From Bordetella genomosp. 4 (GTDB taxonomy: Bacteria; Pseudomonadota; Gammaproteobacteria; Burkholderiales; Burkholderiaceae_B), in contig NZ_NEVQ01000017.1 of the NCBI RefSeq assembly GCF_002261185.1, positions 124,001 through 188,000 on the forward strand: 64,000 nucleotides of DNA, in the 5' to 3' direction. A program made the translations under genes and the position numbers. Position 1 is the stretch's first letter. Every line of letters begins with the position of its first letter. The notes beneath the pieces are model-generated. The model was given only the letters and a program-made list of their open reading frames with translations, searched no databases and was not told the DNA's origin. Below are positions 28,531-37,234 of the stretch, one piece after another.

Positions 28531-29123
28531 TGAGCCTTGGTCGATTGAGGCATTTGCGGCGTACCGCTACCCTGTCGGAACGGGTAGCGTTGGAATATCT
28601 GCGCCACATTGGCGTCGACATTCTGCGCAGAGGAAGCAGTCGCCTGGTCATCGATGACGCCGACGCTGACACCCTCCCAGACCAATTGCTTGCGGCGTGC
28701 GTCGATCAGATCGATATTCAATGTGCCCTCGGTGTACTGATACACGTCATTGCCCCACGCATAGCCCGGCCAACCGCCGTAGAAACCGGCGCGGTAACCA
28801 TAGTATGGGCCCATCGGCGCCGCAGGCGTCACCTCGGTTTTCTGCTGCAATTTTGCATTGAAGTTGATCAATAAGTCGGGAGACTGTTCGGCATAGACAT
28901 AGCCGCGCATTTCCATTTGGCTGCGCGTGGCGGATTTCAAGCGCTCGGTCAGCAGCGTGCTGTACCCTGCCTTATCGGTGCCCAACGGCGACATGAAGCC
29001 AAAACTGCGATACTGAGCAAAGTTGGCGCTGTGATCATAATCACTGCGGATCGTGGGGCCCGACGAGCAGGCAGCCAACAATCCAACCATAGCCAGGGCC
29101 GGAACAAGCGCAACGCGTTTCAT
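28527..29123 (-). CDS. DUF4136-family lipoprotein
   Basis: A 198-residue predicted lipoprotein with lipobox VGLLAACSSGP. The mature part fits the DUF4136 family: SDYDHSANFAQYRSFGF at the start, then RGYVYAEQSPDLLINFNAKL, and a C-terminal TLNIDLIDARRKQLVWEG. A Gly/Tyr-rich linker (PYYGYRAGFYGGWPGYAWG) sits in the middle. Its function is unknown. It precedes the patatin-like lipase gene with a 4-bp overlap, hinting at a shared envelope role. Confidence 0.88.
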   Translation of the reverse strand: MKRVALVPALAMVGLLAACSSGPTIRSDYDHSANFAQYRSFGFMSPLGTDKAGYSTLLTERLKSATRSQMEMRGYVYAEQSPDLLINFNAKLQQKTEVTPAAPMGPYYGYRAGFYGGWPGYAWGNDVYQYTEGTLNIDLIDARRKQLVWEGVSVGVIDDQATASSAQNVDANVAQIFQRYPFRQGSGTPQMPQSTKAQ

Positions 29124-29284
29124 AACGACATTCTCCGCAATAAGTGCGCAAACATCATGCCCTGAAGTTTGTAAACTTGCAATGGAATCTCATTCGCGTT
29201 CAGTTATGGCAACATCGTGTCTTTCGTCGCCTATGCTGCCATGTCCCTACCCCACCGACAACTGCCCTACTCTGTGACTGCGCC

Positions 29285-30091
29285 ATGACAACTTCCCCGC
29301 TGGAGCTTGGTGGATCCATCTGGCTACGCGCCGGCAGCCAGACATTGGGCGGCAAAAGCCGTATCGACCTGCTGACTCAAATCGGACTCACGGGCTCTAT
29401 CAGTGCAGCAGCGCGGGCGGTCGGCATGAGCTACAAAGGGGCCTGGGATGCAATCGACGCCATGAACAATCTGGCTGGCGAGGCGCTGGTGTTGCGCGCC
29501 ACGGGAGGCAAAGGCGGTGGCGGCGCGCATCTCACGGCCCGTGCCGAACAGCTCATCGCGACGTTCCAGATCCTGGAGGCGGAACATCGGCGCGTGATGG
29601 AGCATCTGGCTCAAACGAATCTGAACGCACCGAATGACCTGAATTTGATGAAGCGAATCATGTTGAAGACCAGTGCGCGCAACAAACTCCTGGGTACCGT
29701 CAGCGCGATCCGCACGGGTGCAGTCAATGACGAAATCACGCTGCGTATTGCGGGCGGGCATGACATCGTTGCGACCATCACTCGCGAAAGCACGGCGGAT
29801 CTCGACCTGGCCGTCGGCAGCGAAGCGATCGCGCTCATCAAGGCTCCCTCTGTCATGATCGCTCTGCCCGGCGAGGGACTGCGCCTCTCGGCTCGTAATC
29901 AGTTGGCGGGTATGGTGGCGGACATTCGGCCCGGTGCGGTCAATAGCGAGGTCATCGTCGATATTGGCAATGGGGCTAGCCTTGCGGCCATCATTACTCA
30001 GGACAGTGCGCAGGCGTTGGAATTGGTGCGGGGAGTGCGGGTGGTGGCGGTGTTTGATGCGTCTAATGTGATTTTGGGGGTTGTTGCTTAG
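29285..30091 (+). CDS. modE: ModE-type molybdate-responsive regulator
   Basis: The 268-residue protein has an N-terminal winged helix like ModE (SRIDLLTQIGLTGSISAAARAVGMSYKGAWDAIDAMNN, in two parts) and two C-terminal TOBE (molbindin) domains, each starting with the molybdate-binding signature SARNKLLGTV or SARNQLAGMV. ModE bound to molybdate represses uptake genes and can activate molybdoenzyme genes. The ATG at 29285 follows the family start; earlier in-frame codons look like leader. No modABC transporter is in the window. The only visible molybdoenzyme gene is bisC, 21 kb away. Confidence 0.93.
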   Translation: MTTSPLELGGSIWLRAGSQTLGGKSRIDLLTQIGLTGSISAAARAVGMSYKGAWDAIDAMNNLAGEALVLRATGGKGGGGAHLTARAEQLIATFQILEAEHRRVMEHLAQTNLNAPNDLNLMKRIMLKTSARNKLLGTVSAIRTGAVNDEITLRIAGGHDIVATITRESTADLDLAVGSEAIALIKAPSVMIALPGEGLRLSARNQLAGMVADIRPGAVNSEVIVDIGNGASLAAIITQDSAQALELVRGVRVVAVFDASNVILGVVA

Positions 30092-30521
30092 CGTGGCCGT
30101 TGCTTAATAGGATTAGCGCTTGGTGATAGATGTTGCCTTGGTCGGCGGTTTGTTTGTCGGCGAGGATGGGTTGCTCGCAAATAGTTGAGTTCTTTAGACG
30201 CCGGGGGCCGTCATGTAAAGGCGGCGCTGGCCCTATCGTCCGGTCTGGCCGCCTGCGCGGCCAGACTGCCCTTCACCACCCTCGCCAGGCGGGGCGGCTG
30301 GGCAAACTCGCTCCGCTGCGCTGCGCTCAAACATGCCCAGCCGACTTCCCCCCGCCTGGCAAGGGCGGTTCGGCGGACTCAACGGGCCAGCGCCGCCTTT
30401 ACATGACGGCCCCCGGCTCGCAATGTCTATTATTGGCGGGTGCTATGGGGAATGGAGCGCGAATCAACAATCGTGGCCAGCCAGCCACGCACCGACGACG
30501 TCACAACAATCGAAACGCCTA
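30092..30521. other. modE-ABC transporter convergent intergenic region
   Basis: These 430 bp hold no gene. The hairpin element at 30194-30423 occupies over half. The rest (30092-30193 and 30424-30521) shows no clear feature. Confidence 0.7.
30194..30423 (-). repeat. Long-stem hairpin element, copy 3
   Basis: The outer stem is 33 bp and perfect: 30201-30233 pairs with 30384-30416. Two internal hairpins follow: GTCTGGCC (30243-30250) with GGCCAGAC (30259-30266), and a stem from about 30284 that pairs with the segment ending at 30360. On the minus strand the foot is TTGCGAGCC and GGCGTCTAAA, matching the foot of the other copies. The central motif GGCCGCCTGCGCGGCC also occurs in copy 1. Confidence 0.9.
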
Positions 30522-31316
30522 CTACCCCAGCAGCAGCGCATCGTCCGAGAGTTTCTCGCCCCGAACTCGCTCAAACATCGCCAGCAAATCTGGCACATCC
30601 ATCCCCTTGCGTTCATCACCGGAAACATCGAGCACTACTTGTCCTTGATGCAACATGACAGTACGATCCCCGACATCCAGCGCCTGTCGCATGCTGTGAG
30701 TCACCATCATCGTAGTGAGCTTGCTCTCCGCCACGATGCGAGCGGTCAGTTGCAGAACAAAGTCCGCCGTACGCGGATCCAGCGCGGCCGTATGCTCGTC
30801 CAGCAGCAGTATCTGAGACGGCTGCAACGCCGCCATCAGCAGACTGACAGCCTGGCGCTGCCCGCCCGAGAGCAAGCCGATACGGTCGGTCAGACGGTTT
30901 TCCAGCCCTAGCCCCAACGTGGCGAGCCGTTCCCGAAATCCCTCGCGCATGCTGACTTTGACAGCGCGGCCAAAGCCTCGGCGAGCGCCCCGCATCTGAG
31001 CGAGCGCCATGTTTTCCTCGATGGTGAGATCCTCGCAGGTGCCTGCCATCGGGTCCTGGAATACGCGTGCGACACGGCCCGCGCGTTCCCAGACCGGTTT
31101 GCGGGTCACGTCTTCGCCGTTGATTTCGATCCGGCCGGAATCGACGGGCAAATCGCCGGAAACGGCATTCAGGAAGGTCGACTTGCCTGCCCCGTTTGAG
31201 CCGATGACGGTCACGAACTGGCCACTGGGGATCTCGAGCGACAATCCACGCAACGCGCGAGTTTCGATCGGGGTTCCCGCGTTGAAAGTCATTTTCAGAT
31301 CTTGTGCACGCAACAT
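30522..31316 (-). CDS. ABC transporter ATP-binding protein (TrpZ-like)
   Basis: The 264-residue ATPase has Walker A GSNGAGKST, the signature LSGGQRQAVSLLMA, Walker B ILLLDEHTAALDP and the H-loop MMVTHSMRQAL. The EHTAALDP form in place of ExTSALDP is typical of the importer group that pairs with ABC_sub_bind (TrpX-like) receptors. It is the last gene of a three-gene unit: receptor, permease, ATPase. The proposed ligands in characterised relatives are aromatic amino acids, but the true ligand here is unknown. Confidence 0.92.
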   Translation of the reverse strand: MLRAQDLKMTFNAGTPIETRALRGLSLEIPSGQFVTVIGSNGAGKSTFLNAVSGDLPVDSGRIEINGEDVTRKPVWERAGRVARVFQDPMAGTCEDLTIEENMALAQMRGARRGFGRAVKVSMREGFRERLATLGLGLENRLTDRIGLLSGGQRQAVSLLMAALQPSQILLLDEHTAALDPRTADFVLQLTARIVAESKLTTMMVTHSMRQALDVGDRTVMLHQGQVVLDVSGDERKGMDVPDLLAMFERVRGEKLSDDALLLG

Positions 31317-31318
31317 GA

Positions 31319-32209
31319 TCAGGCTCCTTTCTTGCCGATCAAGCGGCGCTTCAACATGGGGATCACCAGGGCGATGGTGACCAATACGGCAGTGACGAGA
31401 TTCAGGTCTTGGGCCTGCAGACCAATGAAATCGCTATTGAGCGCCAAGGCGATAAAGAAACGGTACACCAATGCGCCGATGATGACTGCCAAGGTAGCCA
31501 ATACGAGCTTGCGAGACGGCAGGATGCTTTCGCCGACGATCACGGCCGCCAAGCCGATCACGATGGTCCCGATCCCCATGGAGATATCCGAGCCGCCTTG
31601 TGTCTGCGCGAACAACGCGCCTGCCAGGCCTACGAGAGCGTTGGACAGGGCCATGCCTGCGAGGATCATGCCGCCTGTATTCACGCCCTGAGCGCGCGCC
31701 ATGCGGCCGTTGGAGCCAGTCGCCCGCATCGCGAGGCCCGTCTGAGTGGAAAGAAACCAGTCGAGCAGCAGTTTGACAATCAGGACAACGCCAACCAGGA
31801 TCAGCGGACGGGCGACGTAGTCGCTCAGCCACTCGGGCTGCATGATAGTAAATACGGTGGGCTCGGTGATGAGCGGCACATTGGGTTTGCCCATGATCCG
31901 CAAGTTGACGGAATACAGCGCGATCATCATCAGAATGCTGGCCAGCAGGTCCATGATGCGCAGCTTGACGTTGAGCCAGCCAGTGATGAGCCCCGCGACT
32001 GCTCCAGCGCCTGTCGCGGCCACGGTCGCGGTAAAGGGGTCCACGCCCCCCGAAATCAAGGTCGCGGCAACGGCGCCGCCCAAGGGGAAGCTGCCGTCTA
32101 CGGTCAGATCGGGAAAACGCAGCAGCCGAAAGGATATAAAGACGCCTAGCGCGACCAGGCTGAAAATCAGGCCAATTTCCAGTGCGCCAAGCAGAGAGAA
32201 TAAGGACAT
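31319..32209 (-). CDS. ABC transporter permease (TrpY-like)
   Basis: The 296-residue integral membrane protein has 8-9 hydrophobic segments and resembles branched-chain-type permeases: RLLRFPDLTVDGSFPLGGAV near the start, and SNALVGLAGALFAQTQGG. It should form the channel for the receptor encoded at 32314 and be powered by the adjacent ATPase. The stop lies 2 bp from the ATPase start, so the genes are translationally close. No Shine-Dalgarno is obvious before the ATG at 32207-32209. Confidence 0.9.
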   Translation of the reverse strand: MSLFSLLGALEIGLIFSLVALGVFISFRLLRFPDLTVDGSFPLGGAVAATLISGGVDPFTATVAATGAGAVAGLITGWLNVKLRIMDLLASILMMIALYSVNLRIMGKPNVPLITEPTVFTIMQPEWLSDYVARPLILVGVVLIVKLLLDWFLSTQTGLAMRATGSNGRMARAQGVNTGGMILAGMALSNALVGLAGALFAQTQGGSDISMGIGTIVIGLAAVIVGESILPSRKLVLATLAVIIGALVYRFFIALALNSDFIGLQAQDLNLVTAVLVTIALVIPMLKRRLIGKKGA

Positions 32210-32313
32210 GAATAGACTCTGACCCGCCAGATCTCGTGAACCTGGCTGGCATTACCTTGAATTATGTTCAGTTGAAAACAAACTGCTGGCCCAGTGGGCC
32301 AGCAGTGGCGGAA

Positions 32314-33291
32314 TTATTTGATGATCTCTGCCGCCGACTTCACCAGCGCATCCGGTAGCGTAACACCTTGTTTGGTGGCTGCGCCCGGATTCACAAACAG
32401 GCGAAGGTTCGAGCTGGTTTCCGAGGCAATCGCGCCCGGCTTTTCGCCCTTGAGGATGCGTACCACGATCTTGCCCGTTTGCACGCCCAGATCATGATAG
32501 TCGATGCCCAACGCCGCAATGGCGCCGCGCTTTACGCTGTCGGTGTCCGAGGCCACCAGAGGAATCTTGGCGTCGTTGCCGACTTTGACGAGAGACTCGT
32601 AGGCCGACACTACGTTGTTGTCGGTGTTGGTATAGATCACATCGACTTTGCCGATCAGGCTGCGCGCGGCGGAGGCCACATCGACGGTACGAGGCGCGGC
32701 GGCCTCGACCAGCGTCAAGCCGGACTTGGGCAGCAGTTCCTGCAATCGTTTGACCACCACGACCGAGTTGGCCTCGCCGGGGTTGTAGACCATGCCGACG
32801 CGCTTGGCGTTGGGCACGACCTTTTTGATCAGCTCGACCTGCTTGTCCAAGGCCAGCAGATCGGACACGCCGGTCACGTTGGTACCCGAGGGCTCCATGC
32901 TGGGCACTAACTGCGCAGCAACGGGGTCAGTCACTGCCGAGTACACCACCGGCACGTCTTTGGTCGCAGCGACGACCGACTGGGCCGATGGCGTCGCGAT
33001 GGCGACAATGGCGTCAGGGCGGTCGCCGACGAACTTGCGCGCGATCTGCGCGGCGGTGCCGGTATTGCCCTGCGCGCTCTGGTATTGCCATTTGAGATTC
33101 TTGCCCGGCTCGTAGCCGGCTTTTTTCAGAGCGTCCTGGACGCCGTCACGTACCGCATCCAGAGCGGGATGCTCGACGATGGCCGTGACAGCCACTGATT
33201 TTTGTTGCGCCGCAACAGCCGGGACAGCGTGGATAGCCAACGCCACCGCCACTGCGCCCACCGTCAGAAAATGTTTTTTTCCGATCAGCAT
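32314..33291 (-). CDS. ABC transporter substrate-binding protein (TrpX-like)
   Basis: The 325-residue protein has a signal peptide (MLIGKKHFLTVGAVAVALAI, cleavage after VPAVAA) and the ABC_sub_bind fold: VAVTAIVEHPALDAVRDGVQ, AQGNTGTAAQIARKFVGDRP, GTNVTGVSDLLALDKQ and SDTDSVKRGAIAALGIDYHD. Characterised members bind tryptophan, tyrosine or phenylalanine, but many are unassigned. The ATG at 33289-33291 has AAGGAG upstream. The long leader (33292-33587) contains a nested hairpin that could control expression. Confidence 0.92.
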   Translation of the reverse strand: MLIGKKHFLTVGAVAVALAIHAVPAVAAQQKSVAVTAIVEHPALDAVRDGVQDALKKAGYEPGKNLKWQYQSAQGNTGTAAQIARKFVGDRPDAIVAIATPSAQSVVAATKDVPVVYSAVTDPVAAQLVPSMEPSGTNVTGVSDLLALDKQVELIKKVVPNAKRVGMVYNPGEANSVVVVKRLQELLPKSGLTLVEAAAPRTVDVASAARSLIGKVDVIYTNTDNNVVSAYESLVKVGNDAKIPLVASDTDSVKRGAIAALGIDYHDLGVQTGKIVVRILKGEKPGAIASETSSNLRLFVNPGAATKQGVTLPDALVKSAAEIIK

Positions 33292-33400
33292 CGGGTCTAC
33301 TCCTTGCACCGTTTGGGTGTTGGTTTACTTATCAGCGCGTGAGCCAGGCACTGACCGCCAAGCTCACACGCCTGTGAAACCGCTAAGTCTAACGTGTCGC

Positions 33401-33457
33401 GGCGAACTTGGTGGCGGGGGTAATCCCTGAAAAATGCTGTCGCCACGACAGTTCGCC
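33401..33457 (-). promoter_or_regulatory. Nested hairpin in the leader of the ABC receptor gene
   Basis: GGCGAACT (33401-33408) pairs with AGTTCGCC (33450-33457), and GTGGCG (33411-33416) pairs with CGCCAC (33441-33446). It lies about 110 bp upstream of the receptor start. It could be an attenuator or leader RNA; no clear T-run follows. Confidence 0.45.
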
Positions 33458-33553
33458 TCGCGTCAGGCCCCAAACACGGCTGACATCCGTTATGGCACTA
33501 CTCATCCAAGGCAGTGCAGCGGCTCACGCCAAGACCGGACAAACCGCTGCAGC

Positions 33554-33577
33554 ACGGCTGGCATGCATGCCAGCCGT
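33554..33577. terminator. Palindromic hairpin after the Bug gene
   Basis: A 24-bp perfect palindrome (ACGGCTGGCATG and its complement) lies 11 bp past the stop of the Bug gene at 33588. There is no strong T-run, so it may act as a mRNA end or a Rho-linked terminator. Confidence 0.55.
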
Positions 33578-33587
33578 TTGCCTGTCC

Positions 33588-34571
33588 TCAATCCAGTGTC
33601 ACGCCCGAGTCTTTGACGACCTTGCCCCAACGGACGATTTCACTGTCGACAAAGGCGCCGAATTTTTCACCGGTGAGATCCGGCGTGGCCGAGCCGTTGC
33701 CTGCCCAGGTTTCTTTGATCTTCGGCGTATTCAAGGCTTTGGTCACCTCGGCGATCATTTTGTCGACGATAGGTTTGGGCGTGCCCGCCGGCGCCCACAG
33801 GGCATACCACGTCGACACTTCATAGTTCGGCACACCTGCCTCGGCGGCCGTCGGCACATCGGGGAACGACGGCGAACGCTTGGCGGCGGCCACCGCCAGA
33901 GGCTTGATACTGCCGGCTCGGATATGGCCCGCCGACGAACCCAAGCCGTCAAATGCCAGATCGACTTGCCCACCGATCAAGGCCGACAACATCGGACCCG
34001 CCCCCTGATAAGGCACGTCGACGAGCTTGATCCCAGTCTGCATTGCAAACAGCTCGCCAGCCAAATGGTGTGTGCTGCCCTTGCCCGCCGTGCCGAAATT
34101 GATTTCACCGGGGCGCTTGCGCGCGTACTCGATGAACTCCTGCAGGGTTTTCACAGGCAGCCGGGACGTGTTGATCACCACCACCTGAGGCGGCTGCGCC
34201 AGCAGCGCCACCGGGATGAAATCTTTCTGGATGTTGTAGGTCAGGTTCTTGTAGAGCGCAGGCGCCACGACATGATGGGCGCCGCCCATAAAGAACGTGT
34301 AGCCGTCGCCTTTGGCTTTTGCGGCCACGGAGGCGCCGACAGTGCCACCCGCCCCGCCTTTATTATCGACCACGACGGTCTGCCCGAGCTGCGTGCTCAG
34401 TTGCTGAGCCAACGGCCGCGCAAACGTGTCAGTGCCGCCGCCAGCGGGAAACGGCACGATCAGGTTGATGGGATGCTCAGGCCAATCGGCCAAGGCAGCG
34501 GTCGGTGCCAAAGCCGCGCTGACCCCCAGCGCGGCTGCCAAGCTCAATGCACGAATCATGGAATGCTTCAT
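33588..34571 (-). CDS. Bug/TctC-family solute-binding protein of the malonate cluster
   Basis: The 327-residue receptor has a signal peptide (MKHSMIRALSLAAALGVSAA, cleavage near AALA/DWPE) and the Bug core: HPINLIVPFPAGGGTDTFAR, then VVVDNKGGAGGTVGA. Bug proteins bind carboxylates and related compounds in the periplasm. It lies after malonyl-CoA synthetase in the same direction, separated by a 241-bp spacer with a hairpin. Malonate is the natural ligand guess by context, but no TctAB or MatC carrier is here. Confidence 0.93.
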   Translation of the reverse strand: MKHSMIRALSLAAALGVSAALAPTAALADWPEHPINLIVPFPAGGGTDTFARPLAQQLSTQLGQTVVVDNKGGAGGTVGASVAAKAKGDGYTFFMGGAHHVVAPALYKNLTYNIQKDFIPVALLAQPPQVVVINTSRLPVKTLQEFIEYARKRPGEINFGTAGKGSTHHLAGELFAMQTGIKLVDVPYQGAGPMLSALIGGQVDLAFDGLGSSAGHIRAGSIKPLAVAAAKRSPSFPDVPTAAEAGVPNYEVSTWYALWAPAGTPKPIVDKMIAEVTKALNTPKIKETWAGNGSATPDLTGEKFGAFVDSEIVRWGKVVKDSGVTLD

Positions 34572-34689
34572 TTCGTCTCCTCGATTGAGACAGCATGAAA
34601 ATGCTGTCCGTATTGGTTTTATATGAATGCATCAGTGTGTCGCCGGACAAGCTGCGCCTCTGTCTAAAGGCCGCGAGATTGTCTCGGAT

Positions 34690-34754
34690 GTCCGTCGTGT
34701 CACAGACCGGGATCGAGTCCGGTTCAGGTCTGCGAGTCTGTCGGCACGACGGAC
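34690..34754 (-). terminator. Hairpin after malonyl-CoA synthetase gene
   Basis: GTCCGTCGTG (34690-34699) pairs with CACGACGGAC (34745-34754), with inner pairing of CAGACC (34703-34708) and GGTCTG (34727-34732). It lies between the synthetase gene and the Bug gene, both on the minus strand. The right foot GACGTGGATCCAATAAG loosely resembles the foot of the long-stem elements. Confidence 0.55.
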
Positions 34755-34812
34755 GTGGATCCAATAAGAATGAGCTGGTGAGCAAGCCTCCTGTGGGGCG
34801 GTTAATAGAAGG

Positions 34813-36354
34813 TCACGCAGTCTTGTATGACTCGCGCAGAACGTTCTTTTGGACTTTGCCCATCGTGTTGCGCGGCAACTGATCGATCAGATGCAATTGC
34901 TTGGGCACTTTGAAATTGGCGATCCGGCTTTTCAGCTCCGCCTGCATCGCAGCGACGTCCAGGGCGGCGCCCTCACGCGGGACGACCACGGCAACCACAG
35001 CTTCGCCAAAATCAGGATGAGGCACGCCGATGACGGCTGATTCCAACACGCCAGACATTTCGTCGATGATCAGTTCGATCTCTTTGGGATAGACGTTGTA
35101 GCCGCCCGAGATGATCAGGTCTTTGCTGCGGCCTACGATGGACAGATAGTCATCGGGGACCGCTGCGCCGCCGGATTCGCCGCCCCAGCGGCCCACATCG
35201 CCCGTGCGGAACCAACCGTCCGACGTGAACTCTTCGCGGGTTTTTTCCGGCATGCGCCAGTAGCCCGAGAACACGTTCGGACCACGCACCTGCACATTGC
35301 CAATCTCGCCTGCGCCCAGCTCGACGCCGTTGTCATCGACCACGCGGACTTGCACGCCCGGCAAGGCTTTGCCCACGGTACCGCCGCGGCGCTCGCCATC
35401 GGCTGCATCATAGGGATTGGAGGTCAGCATCACCGTCTCGCTCATGCCGTACCGCTCGAGAATGGTTTGCCCCGTGCGCTCGCGGAAATCGTTGAAGGTC
35501 TCCATCAACAGAGGCGCCGATCCGGAAATGAACAAACGCATGCGCGAGCATACCTTGCGATCAAAGCGCGCCTCGGCCAACAGACGGACGTAATAGGTGG
35601 GCACACCCATCATCACCGTGCAACGCGGCAGGTAATGCAATGCTTGTTCGACGTCGAGCTTGGGCAGCCAAATCATGCGGGCACCGGCCAACAGCGCGCC
35701 GTGAGACGCGACAAACAAACCGTGCACGTGAAAGATAGGCAGCATATGCAGCAGCACATCGTCCGAACGCCAGCCCCAATACCGATGCAACACCTGCGCA
35801 TTGGAGGACAGGTTGCCATGCGACAACATGGCGCCCTTGCTGCGGCCCGTGGTGCCAGACGTGTACAGGATCGCGGCCAGATCGTCCGCTTTACGCACGA
35901 CATCCTCAAACGACTGGCTTTGGCCCGCGGCGGCATCCAGCAAGGTACCCGTGCGATCCTCATCGAGCGTGTAGACATGAGCGGTACCGGCCTGCGCGGC
36001 GGCCTTGCTCACCCAGCTCAGATTCTTGCTGGAGCACACCACCACTGCGGGCTCTGCATCGCCCAGGAAATACGAAATTTCCGATTCGCGATAAGCCGTA
36101 TTCAAAGGCAAATACACCAGCCCAGCCCGCAACGTGGCCAGATAGAGCAACAGCGCCTCGGGCGATTTTTCAACTTGTACCGCGACGCGCGATCCCTCGG
36201 GTAAATTCAGCGAGGTCAACAAATTAGCCAGACACGCACTGGCATGATCGATATCGTCCCAGGTGTACAGCAGCTCAGGCGTTTCCAGGGCGATTTGACT
36301 GCGATCTGCGGGAAAGCCGCTAGCCAGCACGGTATACAGATTGGCGTTGCTCAC
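34813..36354 (-). CDS. matB: Malonyl-CoA synthetase (MatB-like acyl-CoA ligase)
   Basis: The 513-residue AMP-forming ligase has the family motifs: ILYTSGTTGRSKGAMLSHGN (P-loop), RYGMSETVMLTSNPY, SKDLIISGGYNVYPKEIE, and the C-terminal catalytic lysine in LPRNTMGKVQKNVLRE. The length and motif set fit MatB, which makes malonyl-CoA from malonate, ATP and CoA. I chose the GTG at 36352-36354 because GGAG lies 10 bp upstream and it starts 6 bp after the preceding stop; the open frame continues upstream into the hydratase gene out of register. The neighbouring malonyl-CoA decarboxylase supports this call over a generic fatty acyl-CoA ligase. Confidence 0.9.
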   Translation of the reverse strand: MSNANLYTVLASGFPADRSQIALETPELLYTWDDIDHASACLANLLTSLNLPEGSRVAVQVEKSPEALLLYLATLRAGLVYLPLNTAYRESEISYFLGDAEPAVVVCSSKNLSWVSKAAAQAGTAHVYTLDEDRTGTLLDAAAGQSQSFEDVVRKADDLAAILYTSGTTGRSKGAMLSHGNLSSNAQVLHRYWGWRSDDVLLHMLPIFHVHGLFVASHGALLAGARMIWLPKLDVEQALHYLPRCTVMMGVPTYYVRLLAEARFDRKVCSRMRLFISGSAPLLMETFNDFRERTGQTILERYGMSETVMLTSNPYDAADGERRGGTVGKALPGVQVRVVDDNGVELGAGEIGNVQVRGPNVFSGYWRMPEKTREEFTSDGWFRTGDVGRWGGESGGAAVPDDYLSIVGRSKDLIISGGYNVYPKEIELIIDEMSGVLESAVIGVPHPDFGEAVVAVVVPREGAALDVAAMQAELKSRIANFKVPKQLHLIDQLPRNTMGKVQKNVLRESYKTA

Positions 36355-36359
36355 CTTGT

Positions 36360-37172
36360 TTAGTCTCCAGTGAATACCGGTGTCCGGCCCGCCAGAAAGG
36401 CGGTGACGCCTTCGCGATGGTCGTGACTTTCGGCATAAGAAAAAAAATCTTGATAATGGGATTCGTCCAGCGGCGCGCCTTGCTGCAAATGGCGAGACTG
36501 CCGCTTGTTGATACGCGCGGCCAGCGGCGCGCCACGCATAATACGCTCGGCACAGGCGCGCGTCTGATCGGCAACCTCGGCATCCGGCACAACACGGGTC
36601 AATAGCCCCAGCGACAGCGCCTCGGCGGCATCGAATACACGACCCTCGAGCAAAATCGCCATGGTTGTGGCGCGGCCGACCAAGGCCAGCAAGCCCCGCA
36701 TTTCGTCGGGCGCCATCGGGAACCCCAGCTTGTTGATCGGCACCCCGAAACGCGTCGACGTCCCCGCGATACGCAGATCTGCCTGACAGGCGATTTCCAA
36801 CCCGCCCCCCACGCAAACGCCCTCCAGCTGTGCGACGACAGGATGCGGGCAATCCGCCACTGCCTGTAGCGCCGGCGCGAGAATATGCTGGTGATAGTGG
36901 CGCACTTGGGACACGTCACCCCGCACCGCGGGAAACTCGCGAATGTCCGCTCCCGCGGCAAACTGACCACCCTCGCCGCGAACGATCACGCAACGCACGG
37001 AGTCGTCTGTGGACAGCGTGTCGAACACCACCCTCAACTGATTCCACATCGACACGGTAATGGCGTTCATGCGCCCGGGGTGCGATAACGTCACGCAGGC
37101 CAAAGCGCCCTCGCGCGTCAGTTGTACGCTATCCGGCCTAAGCTCTACAGATGATGCGTCATGCTCGTTCAT
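36360..37172 (-). CDS. Enoyl-CoA hydratase/isomerase-family protein
   Basis: The 270-residue crotonase has the oxyanion-hole segments FAAGADIREF and LEGVCVGGGLEIACQADLRI, with the A-G-A-D signature; the first catalytic glutamate position is occupied in GVPINKLGFPMAPDE by other residues, so the precise reaction is unclear. It lies between malonyl-CoA decarboxylase and malonyl-CoA synthetase, which is an odd partner for malonate catabolism. The start is uncertain: ATG at 37172 (MNEHDASSVELRP), 37214 (MSQPGKSTRERD) or even the previous gene's overlap. I use 37172 because homology starts just after it. Confidence 0.85.
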   Translation of the reverse strand: MNEHDASSVELRPDSVQLTREGALACVTLSHPGRMNAITVSMWNQLRVVFDTLSTDDSVRCVIVRGEGGQFAAGADIREFPAVRGDVSQVRHYHQHILAPALQAVADCPHPVVAQLEGVCVGGGLEIACQADLRIAGTSTRFGVPINKLGFPMAPDEMRGLLALVGRATTMAILLEGRVFDAAEALSLGLLTRVVPDAEVADQTRACAERIMRGAPLAARINKRQSRHLQQGAPLDESHYQDFFSYAESHDHREGVTAFLAGRTPVFTGD

Positions 37173-37234
37173 TGATACGTCGCGCTCTCTCGTTGATTTG
37201 CCAGGCTGGCTCATTGACAGGTTGTGCCCACCCA

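Noticed and set aside
34813..36852. Malonyl-CoA synthetase extended to 679 residues
   Set aside because: The first 166 residues are the hydratase gene read in another frame; the GTG at 36354 has a ribosome site and fits family length.
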